DNA of 64,000 bases from Lachnospiraceae bacterium (GTDB taxonomy: Bacteria; Bacillota; Clostridia; Lachnospirales; Lachnospiraceae). This document shows positions 15,944 to 24,624 of this stretch, in pieces (the stretch's first letter is position 1; each line of letters begins with the position of its first letter). The notes beneath the pieces were generated by a model that was not told the DNA's origin, did not search any database, and saw only the letters and a program-made list of their open reading frames with translations. Location of the stretch: assembly GCA_902381685.1 (NCBI GenBank), contig LR698958.1, positions 1,117,672 to 1,181,671 of the forward strand, written 5' to 3'. The position numbers were made by a program, and so were the translations under genes.

Positions 15944-17581
15944 ATGATTAGTGCAAATAATGTCACATTGCGTCTTGGCAAAAAAGCCTTATTTGAAGAT
16001 GTAAATATTAAATTCACCGCCGGCAACTGCTACGGAATGATCGGAGCTAACGGTGCGGGAAAATCTACTTTCTTAAAAATCCTCTCAGGACAAATTGAAC
16101 CGACAAGCGGTGAAGTAGTTATTTCCCCGGGCGAACGTCTTTCTTTCTTGCAGCAGGATCACTTTAAATATGATGATTATCTTGTACTTGATACCGTTAT
16201 TATGGGAAATGCAAGATTGTATGAGATTATGAAAGAAAAAGAAGAAATTTACGCTAAAGAAGATTTCACTGACGAAGACGGCATGAAAGCCAGTGAATTG
16301 GAAGGCGAGTTTGCTTCCATGAACGGTTGGGAAGCGGAATCTGATGCTGCAACTTTATTGAACGGTCTTGGAATCGAGACAGATTTACACTACAAATACT
16401 TAAGAGACTTGACAGGTGCCGAGAAAGTCAAAGTACTTCTCGCTCAGGCTTTGTTTGGAAACCCTGACATTCTTCTTCTCGACGAGCCTACAAACCACTT
16501 GGATCTAGACGCTATTGCATGGTTGGAAGAATTTTTAATCAACTTTGAAAATACGGTTATCGTTGTATCTCACGACAGATATTTCTTGAATAAAGTATGT
16601 ACACAGATTGCTGATATTGACTACGGTAAAATCCAACTTTACGCAGGTAACTATGACTTCTGGTATGAATCAAGCCAGTTAATTATCCGTCAGATGAAAG
16701 AAGCAAACCGCAAGAAAGAAGAAAAAATCAAAGAATTACAGGAATTTATTTCCCGTTTCAGCGCCAACGCTTCAAAATCCAAACAGGCTACATCACGTAA
16801 AAAGGCTTTGGAAAAAATTCAACTTGACGATATTCGTCCTTCCAGTCGTAAATATCCTTACATCGACTTCAGACCAAACCGCGAAATCGGAAACGAAGTT
16901 CTTACGGTTGAAAACCTTTCCAAAACAATTGACGGTGTAAAAGTTTTGGACAACCTTTCCTTTACAATTACACGTGAGGAAAAAGTTGCATTCGTCGGCG
17001 GAAATGAATTTGCCAAAACAGTATTATTCAAAATTTTAGCCGGTGAAATGGAAGCCGATGAAGGTACTTATAAATGGGGTGTTACGACTACACAGGCATA
17101 CTTCCCTAAAGACAGTTCTAAAGAATTTGACAACGATTACACAATCGTTGACTGGCTTACACAATATTCAGAGAACAAAGATGCAACTTATGTTCGCGGT
17201 TTCTTGGGCAGAATGCTCTTTGCCGGAGAAGACGGTGTGAAGAAGGTAAAAGTTCTTTCCGGTGGAGAAAAGGTACGATGTCTCTTATCTAAGATGATGA
17301 TTTCAGGGGCAAACATCTTAATTTTAGACGAGCCGACTGACCACCTGGATATGGAATCCATCACTGCCTTAAACAACGGATTGATCAAATTCCCGGGTGT
17401 GATTTTATTTGCTTCCCGTGACCACCAGATTGTGCAGACAACCGCAAACCGTATTATGGAAATTGTTCCGGGCGGTAAATTAATCGACAAAATCACAACT
17501 TACGATGAATATCTCGCAAGTGATGAAATGGCAAGAAAACGCCAGACTTACTCTGTGGATAATTCTGAAGTAGATAACTAA
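15944..17581 (+). CDS. ABC-F family ATPase (YkpA/YbiT group)
   Basis: Soluble twin-ATPase that acts on ribosomes, 545 aa. NBD1: Walker A GANGAGKST (34-42), signature LTGAE (156-160), Walker B LLLDEPTNHLD. The linker (about 240-300) is charged and helical. NBD2: Walker A GGNEFAKT (352-359), signature LSGGE (438-442), Walker B LILDEPTDHLD. Walker A of NBD2 and the signature of NBD1 are both degenerate, so only one of the two head-to-tail ATP sites looks canonical; this is also seen in Bacillus YkpA. It probably helps stalled or stressed translation. It lacks the context of a resistance gene. Confidence 0.92.
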   Translation: MISANNVTLRLGKKALFEDVNIKFTAGNCYGMIGANGAGKSTFLKILSGQIEPTSGEVVISPGERLSFLQQDHFKYDDYLVLDTVIMGNARLYEIMKEKEEIYAKEDFTDEDGMKASELEGEFASMNGWEAESDAATLLNGLGIETDLHYKYLRDLTGAEKVKVLLAQALFGNPDILLLDEPTNHLDLDAIAWLEEFLINFENTVIVVSHDRYFLNKVCTQIADIDYGKIQLYAGNYDFWYESSQLIIRQMKEANRKKEEKIKELQEFISRFSANASKSKQATSRKKALEKIQLDDIRPSSRKYPYIDFRPNREIGNEVLTVENLSKTIDGVKVLDNLSFTITREEKVAFVGGNEFAKTVLFKILAGEMEADEGTYKWGVTTTQAYFPKDSSKEFDNDYTIVDWLTQYSENKDATYVRGFLGRMLFAGEDGVKKVKVLSGGEKVRCLLSKMMISGANILILDEPTDHLDMESITALNNGLIKFPGVILFASRDHQIVQTTANRIMEIVPGGKLIDKITTYDEYLASDEMARKRQTYSVDNSEVDN

Positions 17582-17584
17582 TAC

Positions 17585-17632
17585 AAAAGCGTTATGCAGT
17601 CACTTAAATCATTGACCGCATAACGCTTTTTT
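17585..17632. terminator. Bidirectional terminator after the ABC-F gene
   Basis: AAAAGCGTTATGC (17585-17597) pairs with GCATAACGCTTTT (17618-17630), flanked by A and T runs. It lies directly between the convergent ABC-F and DUF4037 genes. Confidence 0.88.
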
Positions 17633-20008
17633 CTACATCATCTGTTTTTGTTCAGCCTCTTCCATCGTTGTATATCCGTAATACTCCGTCGTCTGACGCA
17701 TAATTTCCTCCACCATATTTATCTCTTTCTTTGCAAACTCTACAACCATCGCCGCATATCTGACAAGAGTTTCCATCGAATATGTTTTTAACTCTCCTCT
17801 CAGATAAGTTTCAAAAGAAATATTATTCATCTCATCTTCCGAGGTGTGAATCAATCTCGCCTGCCCTGATAAATGGGGATATTTTTTTGCGAACTCTTCT
17901 CTCCACTCCACCTGTATCGGAATAATTCCTTCTATTATTTTAAGTTTTTGTTCCCCAACTGCAGGAAGGTTCTCCTTAATCCCATCGTACTCTTCTTTCG
18001 ACGCACTCTCCATCATATAGGCGTATTTTTCCATAACTAAATTACGCCCGCATTTTTCTCCCTCTTTCAAATCTTTATAATAGGAATTTAGTAATTCCCC
18101 GTTCCACACGGAAAACTGACTTTTTCTCATAATATCAAATGTATCAAAATCGTCCTGGCAGGAAGCGCGACCTCCTGTATTCCTCACTTTTTGAAACATT
18201 GTCCACTCTAACTTTACAATCTCTTCTATTACATACATCTTGTTTTCCCTCCGTAATATTCTTTCCACATGACATTCAAGAAAGTCTTCCTCCCCTTCTG
18301 TCAACTGCTGTTCTTTTAACTCCTGCAAAATCATAGCACAAATTTTCTCTATAATAAAACTTTTTTCTTCGGGTGTCTGCACAGAAAATAATTTATCAAA
18401 CCAAACTTTTGCTTCCGACAATTTCGGAAGATTTTCCATTTTTCTAAATACCCATTTATAATAAGGCATAAATGTGTTATTCAACAGATAAATCAGATTA
18501 CACCCGGCCTGTACAAATTCGCGAAGCGCCATTTCCCCCGCCGCATACTCTCCTCTTTTTACGCACCGGAGATAATTGTATTGTCCCGCCTGCGCGGTCA
18601 GCGCGGTCATCTGCGCGATTTTGCGAATCCACACTTCACGTGGATAACCTTTTTTCAACTCTTTTTGCACATACGAAAATCTTCCCTCTCCATCTTTAAA
18701 GAGTTCACCGGCAGTCACCTGTGCCAATGCCGTTTCAGATACGGAAAACCACGCCCGCTCTTTTTCTTCTTTCGTATGTTTATCCGGATATAACAAAACT
18801 TCATATAATTCTTTTCCGAGAAACTCCTCATAAAACGTACTTACATTTAGTACGCCCACTCTGTTCTTTCCATGAGTTGTAATTTCCCGTGGCGGCAGAT
18901 TCCCAAACGCTTTCGGAAGTCTTTCATATTCTCTCTGTACATCGCTTCCTATTTTTTTATAATCCTCTTCCTCAAGCCAGATACAAAATGCAGGTCCAAA
19001 ATCATGATCCCTGGAAAACGTATCATCAAATCCAAAACATTCTGAACCATGTCCCATAAGTCCCACCGTTATCTTATCAAAATATTTAGGGAATTTTTCT
19101 TTCAGCATTTTCTCTCCAAACATTTCATAATACATGCGTGAAATTTCCATTCCCTTTTTCTGTTTTACTCGCGCTGCCCAAGCCTTTTGGCGAAGATACT
19201 GCGCCTGCTTACCATATCCGCTTTCCTCCAATACAATCGCACAATTTTCACATGTAATAGCATAATTTTCGCACTCTCCATAGTGTTCCAATATCTCTTT
19301 TAATGCGTTTGTATAATACGCAACAGATTGTCCATAATCTTTTTTCAGATAATATCCGTGTGCTAAAGATGCCAGCAGGGCCGAATAGTGAGAGTCTTTT
19401 GTTTCTTCCTCTTCATATAGTTTTAAAGCCTCCTGTAAAGCAGTGATTCCTTTTTCATATTCCTCCAACTCAAAATATACTGTCGAGAGATTTGTATATG
19501 TCGATGCCGTCTCCACTCTGTATTCAGGCAGTGCTTTTATAATTTCCAGCGCTTTATATAAGTAAGTAATCGCTTTATCACACTGGTTCTTCCCCTGATA
19601 TGCCATACTCATATTGTTATAAAGCCCTGCCCTTTTTATATCCGGGTAATTCGATACTTTTTTGTATATTTTTTCTGCTCGCTGATAAAGTTCCAACGCC
19701 CGCTCATAATGTTCTCCTGCCCGATATGCCGTCGCCGTATTCACAAGAGTTGTTGCGTGAAACTCAGTACCCGTCAAGTCTAATTCTGCAATCAGTTTGT
19801 CCGCCTGTTCTCCGCTTTCGATTGCCTCTCTTGTCCGGCCGACACTTCTATAATATCCTGTCAATTCATTATACAACGTCAGAAGTGTTTCTTTATCCTT
19901 CTCCTGTTTCGCCTGCAGGATACAATTATGTAAAAAAGGCTCTACTTCATAAATTTTCTTTTCTGCAAAGAGTAAATCTAATTGTCTTAATATATTTTTC
20001 TCATTCAT
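17633..20008 (-). CDS. TPR-repeat protein with DUF4037 nucleotidyltransferase-like domain
   Basis: Large soluble protein of 791 aa. Residues about 40-270 are tandem TPR helices (for example ALELYQRAEKIYKKV, AITYLYKALEIIKALPEY, GITALQEALKLYEEEE). The rest is DUF4037, with MGHGSECFGFDDTFSRDHDFG near residue 318-338, which fits the G-S...D-x-D metal-binding motif of the polymerase-beta nucleotidyltransferase fold. Reaction and substrate are unknown. The start is ATG 20008 because AGGAGGACACAAT precedes it; the frame extends 9 codons upstream without such a site. It is single-gene and divergent from the glycosylation operon, sharing a repeat-rich upstream region. Confidence 0.8.
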   Translation of the reverse strand: MNEKNILRQLDLLFAEKKIYEVEPFLHNCILQAKQEKDKETLLTLYNELTGYYRSVGRTREAIESGEQADKLIAELDLTGTEFHATTLVNTATAYRAGEHYERALELYQRAEKIYKKVSNYPDIKRAGLYNNMSMAYQGKNQCDKAITYLYKALEIIKALPEYRVETASTYTNLSTVYFELEEYEKGITALQEALKLYEEEETKDSHYSALLASLAHGYYLKKDYGQSVAYYTNALKEILEHYGECENYAITCENCAIVLEESGYGKQAQYLRQKAWAARVKQKKGMEISRMYYEMFGEKMLKEKFPKYFDKITVGLMGHGSECFGFDDTFSRDHDFGPAFCIWLEEEDYKKIGSDVQREYERLPKAFGNLPPREITTHGKNRVGVLNVSTFYEEFLGKELYEVLLYPDKHTKEEKERAWFSVSETALAQVTAGELFKDGEGRFSYVQKELKKGYPREVWIRKIAQMTALTAQAGQYNYLRCVKRGEYAAGEMALREFVQAGCNLIYLLNNTFMPYYKWVFRKMENLPKLSEAKVWFDKLFSVQTPEEKSFIIEKICAMILQELKEQQLTEGEEDFLECHVERILRRENKMYVIEEIVKLEWTMFQKVRNTGGRASCQDDFDTFDIMRKSQFSVWNGELLNSYYKDLKEGEKCGRNLVMEKYAYMMESASKEEYDGIKENLPAVGEQKLKIIEGIIPIQVEWREEFAKKYPHLSGQARLIHTSEDEMNNISFETYLRGELKTYSMETLVRYAAMVVEFAKKEINMVEEIMRQTTEYYGYTTMEEAEQKQMM

Positions 20009-20068
20009 ATTGTGTCCTCCTATCTTATTATACATATTTTCTTCCTCTGCGGGTATAAAGATTCATTT

Positions 20069-20139
20069 CTTAAGAAGTTTTAAGAAATATATGTCGATTT
20101 TTAAGAATATTCTTCATTTCATTCAATCCGTTCTTAAGA
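20069..20139. repeat. Four NTTAAGA repeats upstream of the glycosylation operon
   Basis: Copies of TTAAGA(A) start at 20070, 20080, 20101 and 20134, i.e. steps of 10, 21 and 33 bp, roughly whole helical turns. Direct repeats of this size are typical of OmpR-family response-regulator sites; the sequence is reminiscent of CiaR boxes (NTTAAG repeated), though the step here is 10 and not 11 bp. They lie between the divergent DUF4037 and yfhO genes. Confidence 0.5.
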
Positions 20140-20179
20140 TTCATCTGTCATAATAAGAAAATAGATGGAGGGGGACTAC

Positions 20180-22612
20180 ATGAGAAAATTACAAAAAAAT
20201 TATCCTTATATACTTTTAACATTTTTTTCCTGCTGCCTTATTTTTATCATTTGGCCAAACAATTCTTCATTCGGTTCTACAACGGACTGGGTGCAGCAAC
20301 ACATTAAAATAGCGGATTATTTCCGCACACTTTTCTTTGAAAACGGTCAGTTTTTTCCTGACTATGCAGCCCATTTAGGAGGGGGAGTCAATATTTATGC
20401 TCTTTCCTACTACGGACTTTTCCGTTTGGACGTGCTTGTCAGTTATCTGATACCTTCCGTAGAGATGGAATATATCGTTGTCACTTATATCCTTTTAGAA
20501 TTTGTCGCAAGTATCAACCTTTGTTATTACTGGTTAAGAAAGCAGAATATAGAAAAAGAGATTTGTTTTGTCTCGGCAATTTTGCTCGCCACATCATCTC
20601 TTCTGTTCCAAAGTCACAGACAGATTATGTTTGTCAATTACACTCCGTATCTGTTTTGTACTTTAATTGCCATTGATAACTTCTTGCAGACAAAGAAAAT
20701 ACGATGGATTTCTTTATCAATAGCACTTGTTATACTGCACAGTTATTTTTTCAGTGTAACTGCAATTATTTTATGTACCGGCTATTTTCTTTTACGTTTA
20801 GAAAACATAAACGGAAAAATAAAACTAAAAGAACAGAAAAGTGTTCTCGTAAAATTTATCGGAGCGATTTCACTCGGCATCGGCATGTGCGCAGTTCTTC
20901 TGCTGCCGACAGCCTACTATATGCTCCATATCCAAAAAGACAGAGGGAGTACACTCTCTCCTATAGAAATATTCGGAATCACCCCATCGCTCAAAGGACT
21001 TTTATATTATTCCTACGGCGCCGGACTTACAATTATCGTTCTGTTTGTATTGATTCTGTCTTTACAATATAAACGGACAAAGAAAATGGGGATTATCCTT
21101 TTAATCTGCTTATGCAGTAATCTTGTCTCCTACTTATTGAACGGAACACTATATGTGAGGTATAAGGTTTATCTCGTTTTTCTGCCGTTTATTTTATATG
21201 CCTTTGCAAAAACATTACAGGAAATGTATCATTCGGAGAAAAAAATACATTTTTCTCCTCTCCTTTTAGCATGCATACCTGTAGTTACCATTTATCTGTT
21301 TGATCACAAAAAAGAGGAAGTTCCATTACTGTTAGACGTTGTTGTCGCGCTCTTTCTCCTTCTTCTTTTTTATCGGAAAAAGAACACACGTTATTTACTT
21401 CTTGCCTGCGTTCTTCCTTTCATCATCTGTGTACGATTGAATGCGAATGAGGTCTATCCTCAAAAAGAAAAGACTGTTTTTAGCGACAATGAACTGGCAG
21501 ACCTTTGCTCTGCTTATCCGGGAAGATTTTTGGACACAACTACAGGACTTTTAAATGTAAATCACATTTTCAGTCCGGATACCTATAAAACAACTATGTA
21601 TTCTTCCCTGTCCAACGGAGAATATAACACATTTTATTATGATTATATGCGAAACCCTATGAGCATTCGCAACCGGGTAGTTCTTTCTTCTAATCCGAAT
21701 GTTTTGTTTCAACTTCTAATGAATGTAACGACTATGGAAACAAGAAAAGAAACGCTTCCGATAGGATATGAAATTCTTGAAGAAAAAAAGGAAACCGTAC
21801 TGGCAAGGACAAAGGACGCCATGCCTCCCGCCTATGTGACGGACAGTCTTTATGATAAAAGACAGTTCGAGAAACTATCCTACCCTGAAAATATAGATGT
21901 CTTGTCCCAATCGGCAGTTGTGGATACCGATAAGACAGATTTTCAAAAAAGGACAAAAAAAGAGAACTTTTCTCTGGCAATAGACGGCAAACGAAACAGA
22001 AAGAAAATCGTCCGCCTGCCAAAAACATACAAGAACACCGTTCTTCTCCTTTCCTTTGACATCAGCAGAAAAGACGGACGGGAAGTTGTCATTGATATTA
22101 ACGGAATACGAAACAAACTATCAGGGAAATACGCAAATTATCCGAACAATAACACAACTTTCACTTATATTCTTTCGTCCAACCAGCCGATAAGGGAATT
22201 ACGTATATCCGCTTCCAAAGGAAACTATCACATTAAAAATGTGAACTTATATTCTCTTCCTTACGGGAACATTCAAAAAAGAAATCAGTCTGTCGATACC
22301 GTAAATTTAGAGAAACCAATTGACAGGGAAGTATTAAAGGGAAATGTTACGGTCTCAAAGGAAGGCTACCTGATTACATCTATACCATATGAAAAAGGGT
22401 TCACCGCTTATATGGACGGACAGAAAATACCTGTCGAAAAAGTAAATACCTGTTTTGTAGGATTTCCCATTAAAGAGGGAAAACATGATATTTCCATTGT
22501 TTTTCATGCTCCGGCAAAACGGTTGGGACTTATGATAAGCGGTATTTCACTGGTAATATTTATTATACTTTTTATTTATGAGGAGAAATTGTTATGGAAA
22601 AGAAAACATTAA
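20180..22612 (+). CDS. yfhO: YfhO-family membrane glycosyltransferase
   Basis: Polytopic membrane protein of 810 aa with a GT-C-like architecture: about 11-12 membrane segments in the first 430 residues, a large extracytoplasmic C-terminal region rich in beta strands, and a final membrane helix (GLMISGISLVIFIILFIY). YfhO proteins are thought to transfer a sugar from a lipid carrier to a polymer outside the membrane, lipoteichoic acid in Bacillus. The start is ATG 20180, 4 bases after GGAGGGGGA; an ATG at 20165 lies within that site. The stop overlaps gtrA by 19 bp. With gtrA and the CsbB-type gene it makes the known three-component set. Confidence 0.88.
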   Translation: MRKLQKNYPYILLTFFSCCLIFIIWPNNSSFGSTTDWVQQHIKIADYFRTLFFENGQFFPDYAAHLGGGVNIYALSYYGLFRLDVLVSYLIPSVEMEYIVVTYILLEFVASINLCYYWLRKQNIEKEICFVSAILLATSSLLFQSHRQIMFVNYTPYLFCTLIAIDNFLQTKKIRWISLSIALVILHSYFFSVTAIILCTGYFLLRLENINGKIKLKEQKSVLVKFIGAISLGIGMCAVLLLPTAYYMLHIQKDRGSTLSPIEIFGITPSLKGLLYYSYGAGLTIIVLFVLILSLQYKRTKKMGIILLICLCSNLVSYLLNGTLYVRYKVYLVFLPFILYAFAKTLQEMYHSEKKIHFSPLLLACIPVVTIYLFDHKKEEVPLLLDVVVALFLLLLFYRKKNTRYLLLACVLPFIICVRLNANEVYPQKEKTVFSDNELADLCSAYPGRFLDTTTGLLNVNHIFSPDTYKTTMYSSLSNGEYNTFYYDYMRNPMSIRNRVVLSSNPNVLFQLLMNVTTMETRKETLPIGYEILEEKKETVLARTKDAMPPAYVTDSLYDKRQFEKLSYPENIDVLSQSAVVDTDKTDFQKRTKKENFSLAIDGKRNRKKIVRLPKTYKNTVLLLSFDISRKDGREVVIDINGIRNKLSGKYANYPNNNTTFTYILSSNQPIRELRISASKGNYHIKNVNLYSLPYGNIQKRNQSVDTVNLEKPIDREVLKGNVTVSKEGYLITSIPYEKGFTAYMDGQKIPVEKVNTCFVGFPIKEGKHDISIVFHAPAKRLGLMISGISLVIFIILFIYEEKLLWKRKH

Positions 22613-23007
22613 CAGAATTTATACGCTACTGTTTTATCGGTGGCTGCACAACAGCGATTAATTATTTAGTTTATATCGGATTTTTATTCTTTTTTCAAAA
22701 GCATTATTTGTTTGCAAACACGGTAGCATGGATTTTTGCCGTTCTGTTCGCCTTTTACGCAAATAAATATTTTGTATTTCAGAAAACGGAGAAATCAGAC
22801 AGAGAAGCGCTCTCTTTCTTTTCAATGAGGCTTCTGACCTTACTGATTGAAAATGTTCTTCTGTATATCTGCATACAGCAATTACTCATTCACTCTCTCA
22901 TCGCCAAATTGGTCGTGAGTGTGATTACAGTTTTAGCAAACTACGTTTTGTGCAAATATAAAATTTTTACTGAGGAAAAAGGGGGTATGCTTTATGAAGA
23001 AAATTAG
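22594..23007 (+). CDS. gtrA: GtrA family flippase-like membrane protein
   Basis: 137-aa protein with four membrane helices (about residues 9-30, 36-56, 74-95, 101-120). The family pattern FIRYCFIGGCTTAINYLVYIG and NKYFVFQ is clear. GtrA proteins are believed to move undecaprenyl-phosphate-linked sugars across the membrane. It overlaps yfhO upstream by 19 bp and the glycosyltransferase downstream by 14 bp, strong signs of coupled translation of a complex. GGAGAAATTGTT precedes the ATG. Confidence 0.92.
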   Translation: MEKKTLTEFIRYCFIGGCTTAINYLVYIGFLFFFQKHYLFANTVAWIFAVLFAFYANKYFVFQKTEKSDREALSFFSMRLLTLLIENVLLYICIQQLLIHSLIAKLVVSVITVLANYVLCKYKIFTEEKGGMLYEEN

Positions 23008-23935
23008 TGTAATTGTTCCATGCTATAATGAAGAAGATTCACTTCCTCTTTTTCACAGGGAAGTGACAAAGGTTCTCCGGGAAATTGAAGATGCAGATTA
23101 TGAATTGCTTTTTGTCAACGACGGAAGTAAAGACCATACAATTGATGTTATAAAACTTCTTGCCATAAAGGATTCACACATATCCTACTTTTCTTTTTCA
23201 CGTAATTTCGGAAAAGAAGCAGCAATGTATGCCGGCTTATCTCATGCAGACGGCGACTACTGTGTCATTATGGACGCAGATTTACAGCACCCGCCCTCAT
23301 TGTTAAAAGATATGTTTTATTCCGTTGACAAAGAAGGATACGACTGCTGCGCAGGAAAAAGATTGGATCGTACCGGAGAAGGAAAAGTAAGAAACTTCCT
23401 CTCTCACTCTTTCTATCGCGTTATCCAGCGCCTTACTCACATGGATATGAGTGATGGCGCAGGCGATTTCCGTATGATGTCACGTCAGATGGTAAATGCT
23501 ATTTTAGAGATGAAAGAATACAACCGCTATATGAAAGGGCTTTTTTCTTTCGTCGGATTTGAGACAAAATGGGTTGAATTTCACAATGTGGAACGAATAG
23601 CCGGGGAAACAAAGTGGACATTGCGAAGTCTGTTTGCCTATGCCTGCGAAGGTATTTTCTCCTTCTCCACAAAACCTCTTATGATTTCGGGAATGTTTGG
23701 TTCTTTTTTACTGGTGATTTCATTTATTTTGGCAGGATATATCGGGGTAGATACGTTATTCTTCCACCACAAGTTTAACGGTCTTCTTGCCATCACTCTA
23801 CTTATACTTGTGTTAAGCAGCATTCAAATGATTTTTGTGTCCATTCTCGGTCAGTACGTTTCCAAAGATTATATGGAAAACAAAAATCGTCCAATTTACA
23901 TTATAAAGGAGAGTAATAAACCATGGGTATCCTAA
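22994..23935 (+). CDS. CsbB/GtrB-type polyprenyl-phosphate glycosyltransferase
   Basis: GT2 family enzyme of 313 aa. The GT-A domain starts SVIVPCYNEEDSLPLFHRE, has the FVNDGSKD nucleotide site and the metal-binding MDADLQHPP; two C-terminal membrane helices (about 228-250 and 262-285) anchor it to the inner face. It should load a sugar from a nucleotide donor onto undecaprenyl phosphate, the substrate that GtrA flips and YfhO uses. In Bacillus CsbB the sugar is GlcNAc; the deacetylase encoded next fits an N-acetylated sugar here too, but the donor cannot be read from sequence. Confidence 0.92.
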   Translation: MKKISVIVPCYNEEDSLPLFHREVTKVLREIEDADYELLFVNDGSKDHTIDVIKLLAIKDSHISYFSFSRNFGKEAAMYAGLSHADGDYCVIMDADLQHPPSLLKDMFYSVDKEGYDCCAGKRLDRTGEGKVRNFLSHSFYRVIQRLTHMDMSDGAGDFRMMSRQMVNAILEMKEYNRYMKGLFSFVGFETKWVEFHNVERIAGETKWTLRSLFAYACEGIFSFSTKPLMISGMFGSFLLVISFILAGYIGVDTLFFHHKFNGLLAITLLILVLSSIQMIFVSILGQYVSKDYMENKNRPIYIIKESNKPWVS

Positions 23936-24594
23936 AAAAGGTCTTTGTCTCCTGTCTTATTGCTTCTCTCTTTGTTCTGTCCGGCTGTCAGAAGGAAGAG
24001 ATGAAAGAACCGACCAAGCAGGCAAAAAAACTGATGATTGTCGCACACCCCGACGATGAAACTATTTTTGGCGGTAAACATATTTCAAAAGGCGGATATT
24101 TTATTGTTTGTCTGACAAATCAAAATAATTCCGTCAGAAGAGCAGAATTCAATGCGATGCTGGACTTATCAAAAAACGAAGGAGTTATTTTGGATTTTCC
24201 GGATAAAACACATGGGAAACGGGATAACTGGAAAAAATCAAAAGAGCAGATTGAAGAAGTAATCACACATTATGTAAAAGAAAAAAAATGGGAAAGCATT
24301 ACAACCCATAATGCCGATGGTGAATACGGACACATTCATCACAAAATGACTCATCAACTCGTGACAAAAGTATGCGAAAGGGAAAAGCAGACTGATAACC
24401 TCTTTTATTTTGCTCCGTATTATAAGAAACAGGATTTAAAAAAACATACGCTGACTCCTATGTCAGAAAAAGATTTAAAAACAAAAACAACATTAGCAGA
24501 TGTCTATATCTCGCAGGAAAAGGTGTGTAATAATTTGAAACATATTTTTCCTTATGAAGAATGGACTTCCTACAAAGACGCATACAAAAAATGA
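23923..24594 (+). CDS. PIG-L family deacetylase lipoprotein
   Basis: 223-aa lipoprotein: signal peptide ending LFVLSGC with lipid-modified Cys22, then a LmbE/PIG-L domain. The zinc motif AHPDDE (residues 41-46) and the later His137/His140 in EYGHIHHKMTH are intact. PIG-L enzymes remove acetyl from GlcNAc-type sugars. Outward display is unusual, as most family members are cytoplasmic. It overlaps the glycosyltransferase by 13 bp, and AAAGGAG precedes its ATG. Inference: it deacetylates the sugar that YfhO attaches, giving a positively charged amino sugar on the envelope. Confidence 0.88.
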   Translation: MGILKKVFVSCLIASLFVLSGCQKEEMKEPTKQAKKLMIVAHPDDETIFGGKHISKGGYFIVCLTNQNNSVRRAEFNAMLDLSKNEGVILDFPDKTHGKRDNWKKSKEQIEEVITHYVKEKKWESITTHNADGEYGHIHHKMTHQLVTKVCEREKQTDNLFYFAPYYKKQDLKKHTLTPMSEKDLKTKTTLADVYISQEKVCNNLKHIFPYEEWTSYKDAYKK

Positions 24595-24619
24595 CATTTC
24601 AACTTGAAATGTCATTTTT
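24589..24619. terminator. Terminator of the yfhO operon
   Basis: AAATGACATTTCA / TGAAATGTCATTT (13-bp perfect stem, 3-base loop) plus TT; it includes the deacetylase stop codon. The symmetric A and T flanks let it serve the convergent trpS as well. Confidence 0.88.
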
Positions 24620-24624
24620 ATGTA

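Noticed and set aside
15944-17581. ABC-F gene as an antibiotic-resistance determinant
   Set aside because: Sequence groups with YkpA/YbiT, and no leader-peptide attenuator is visible before it.
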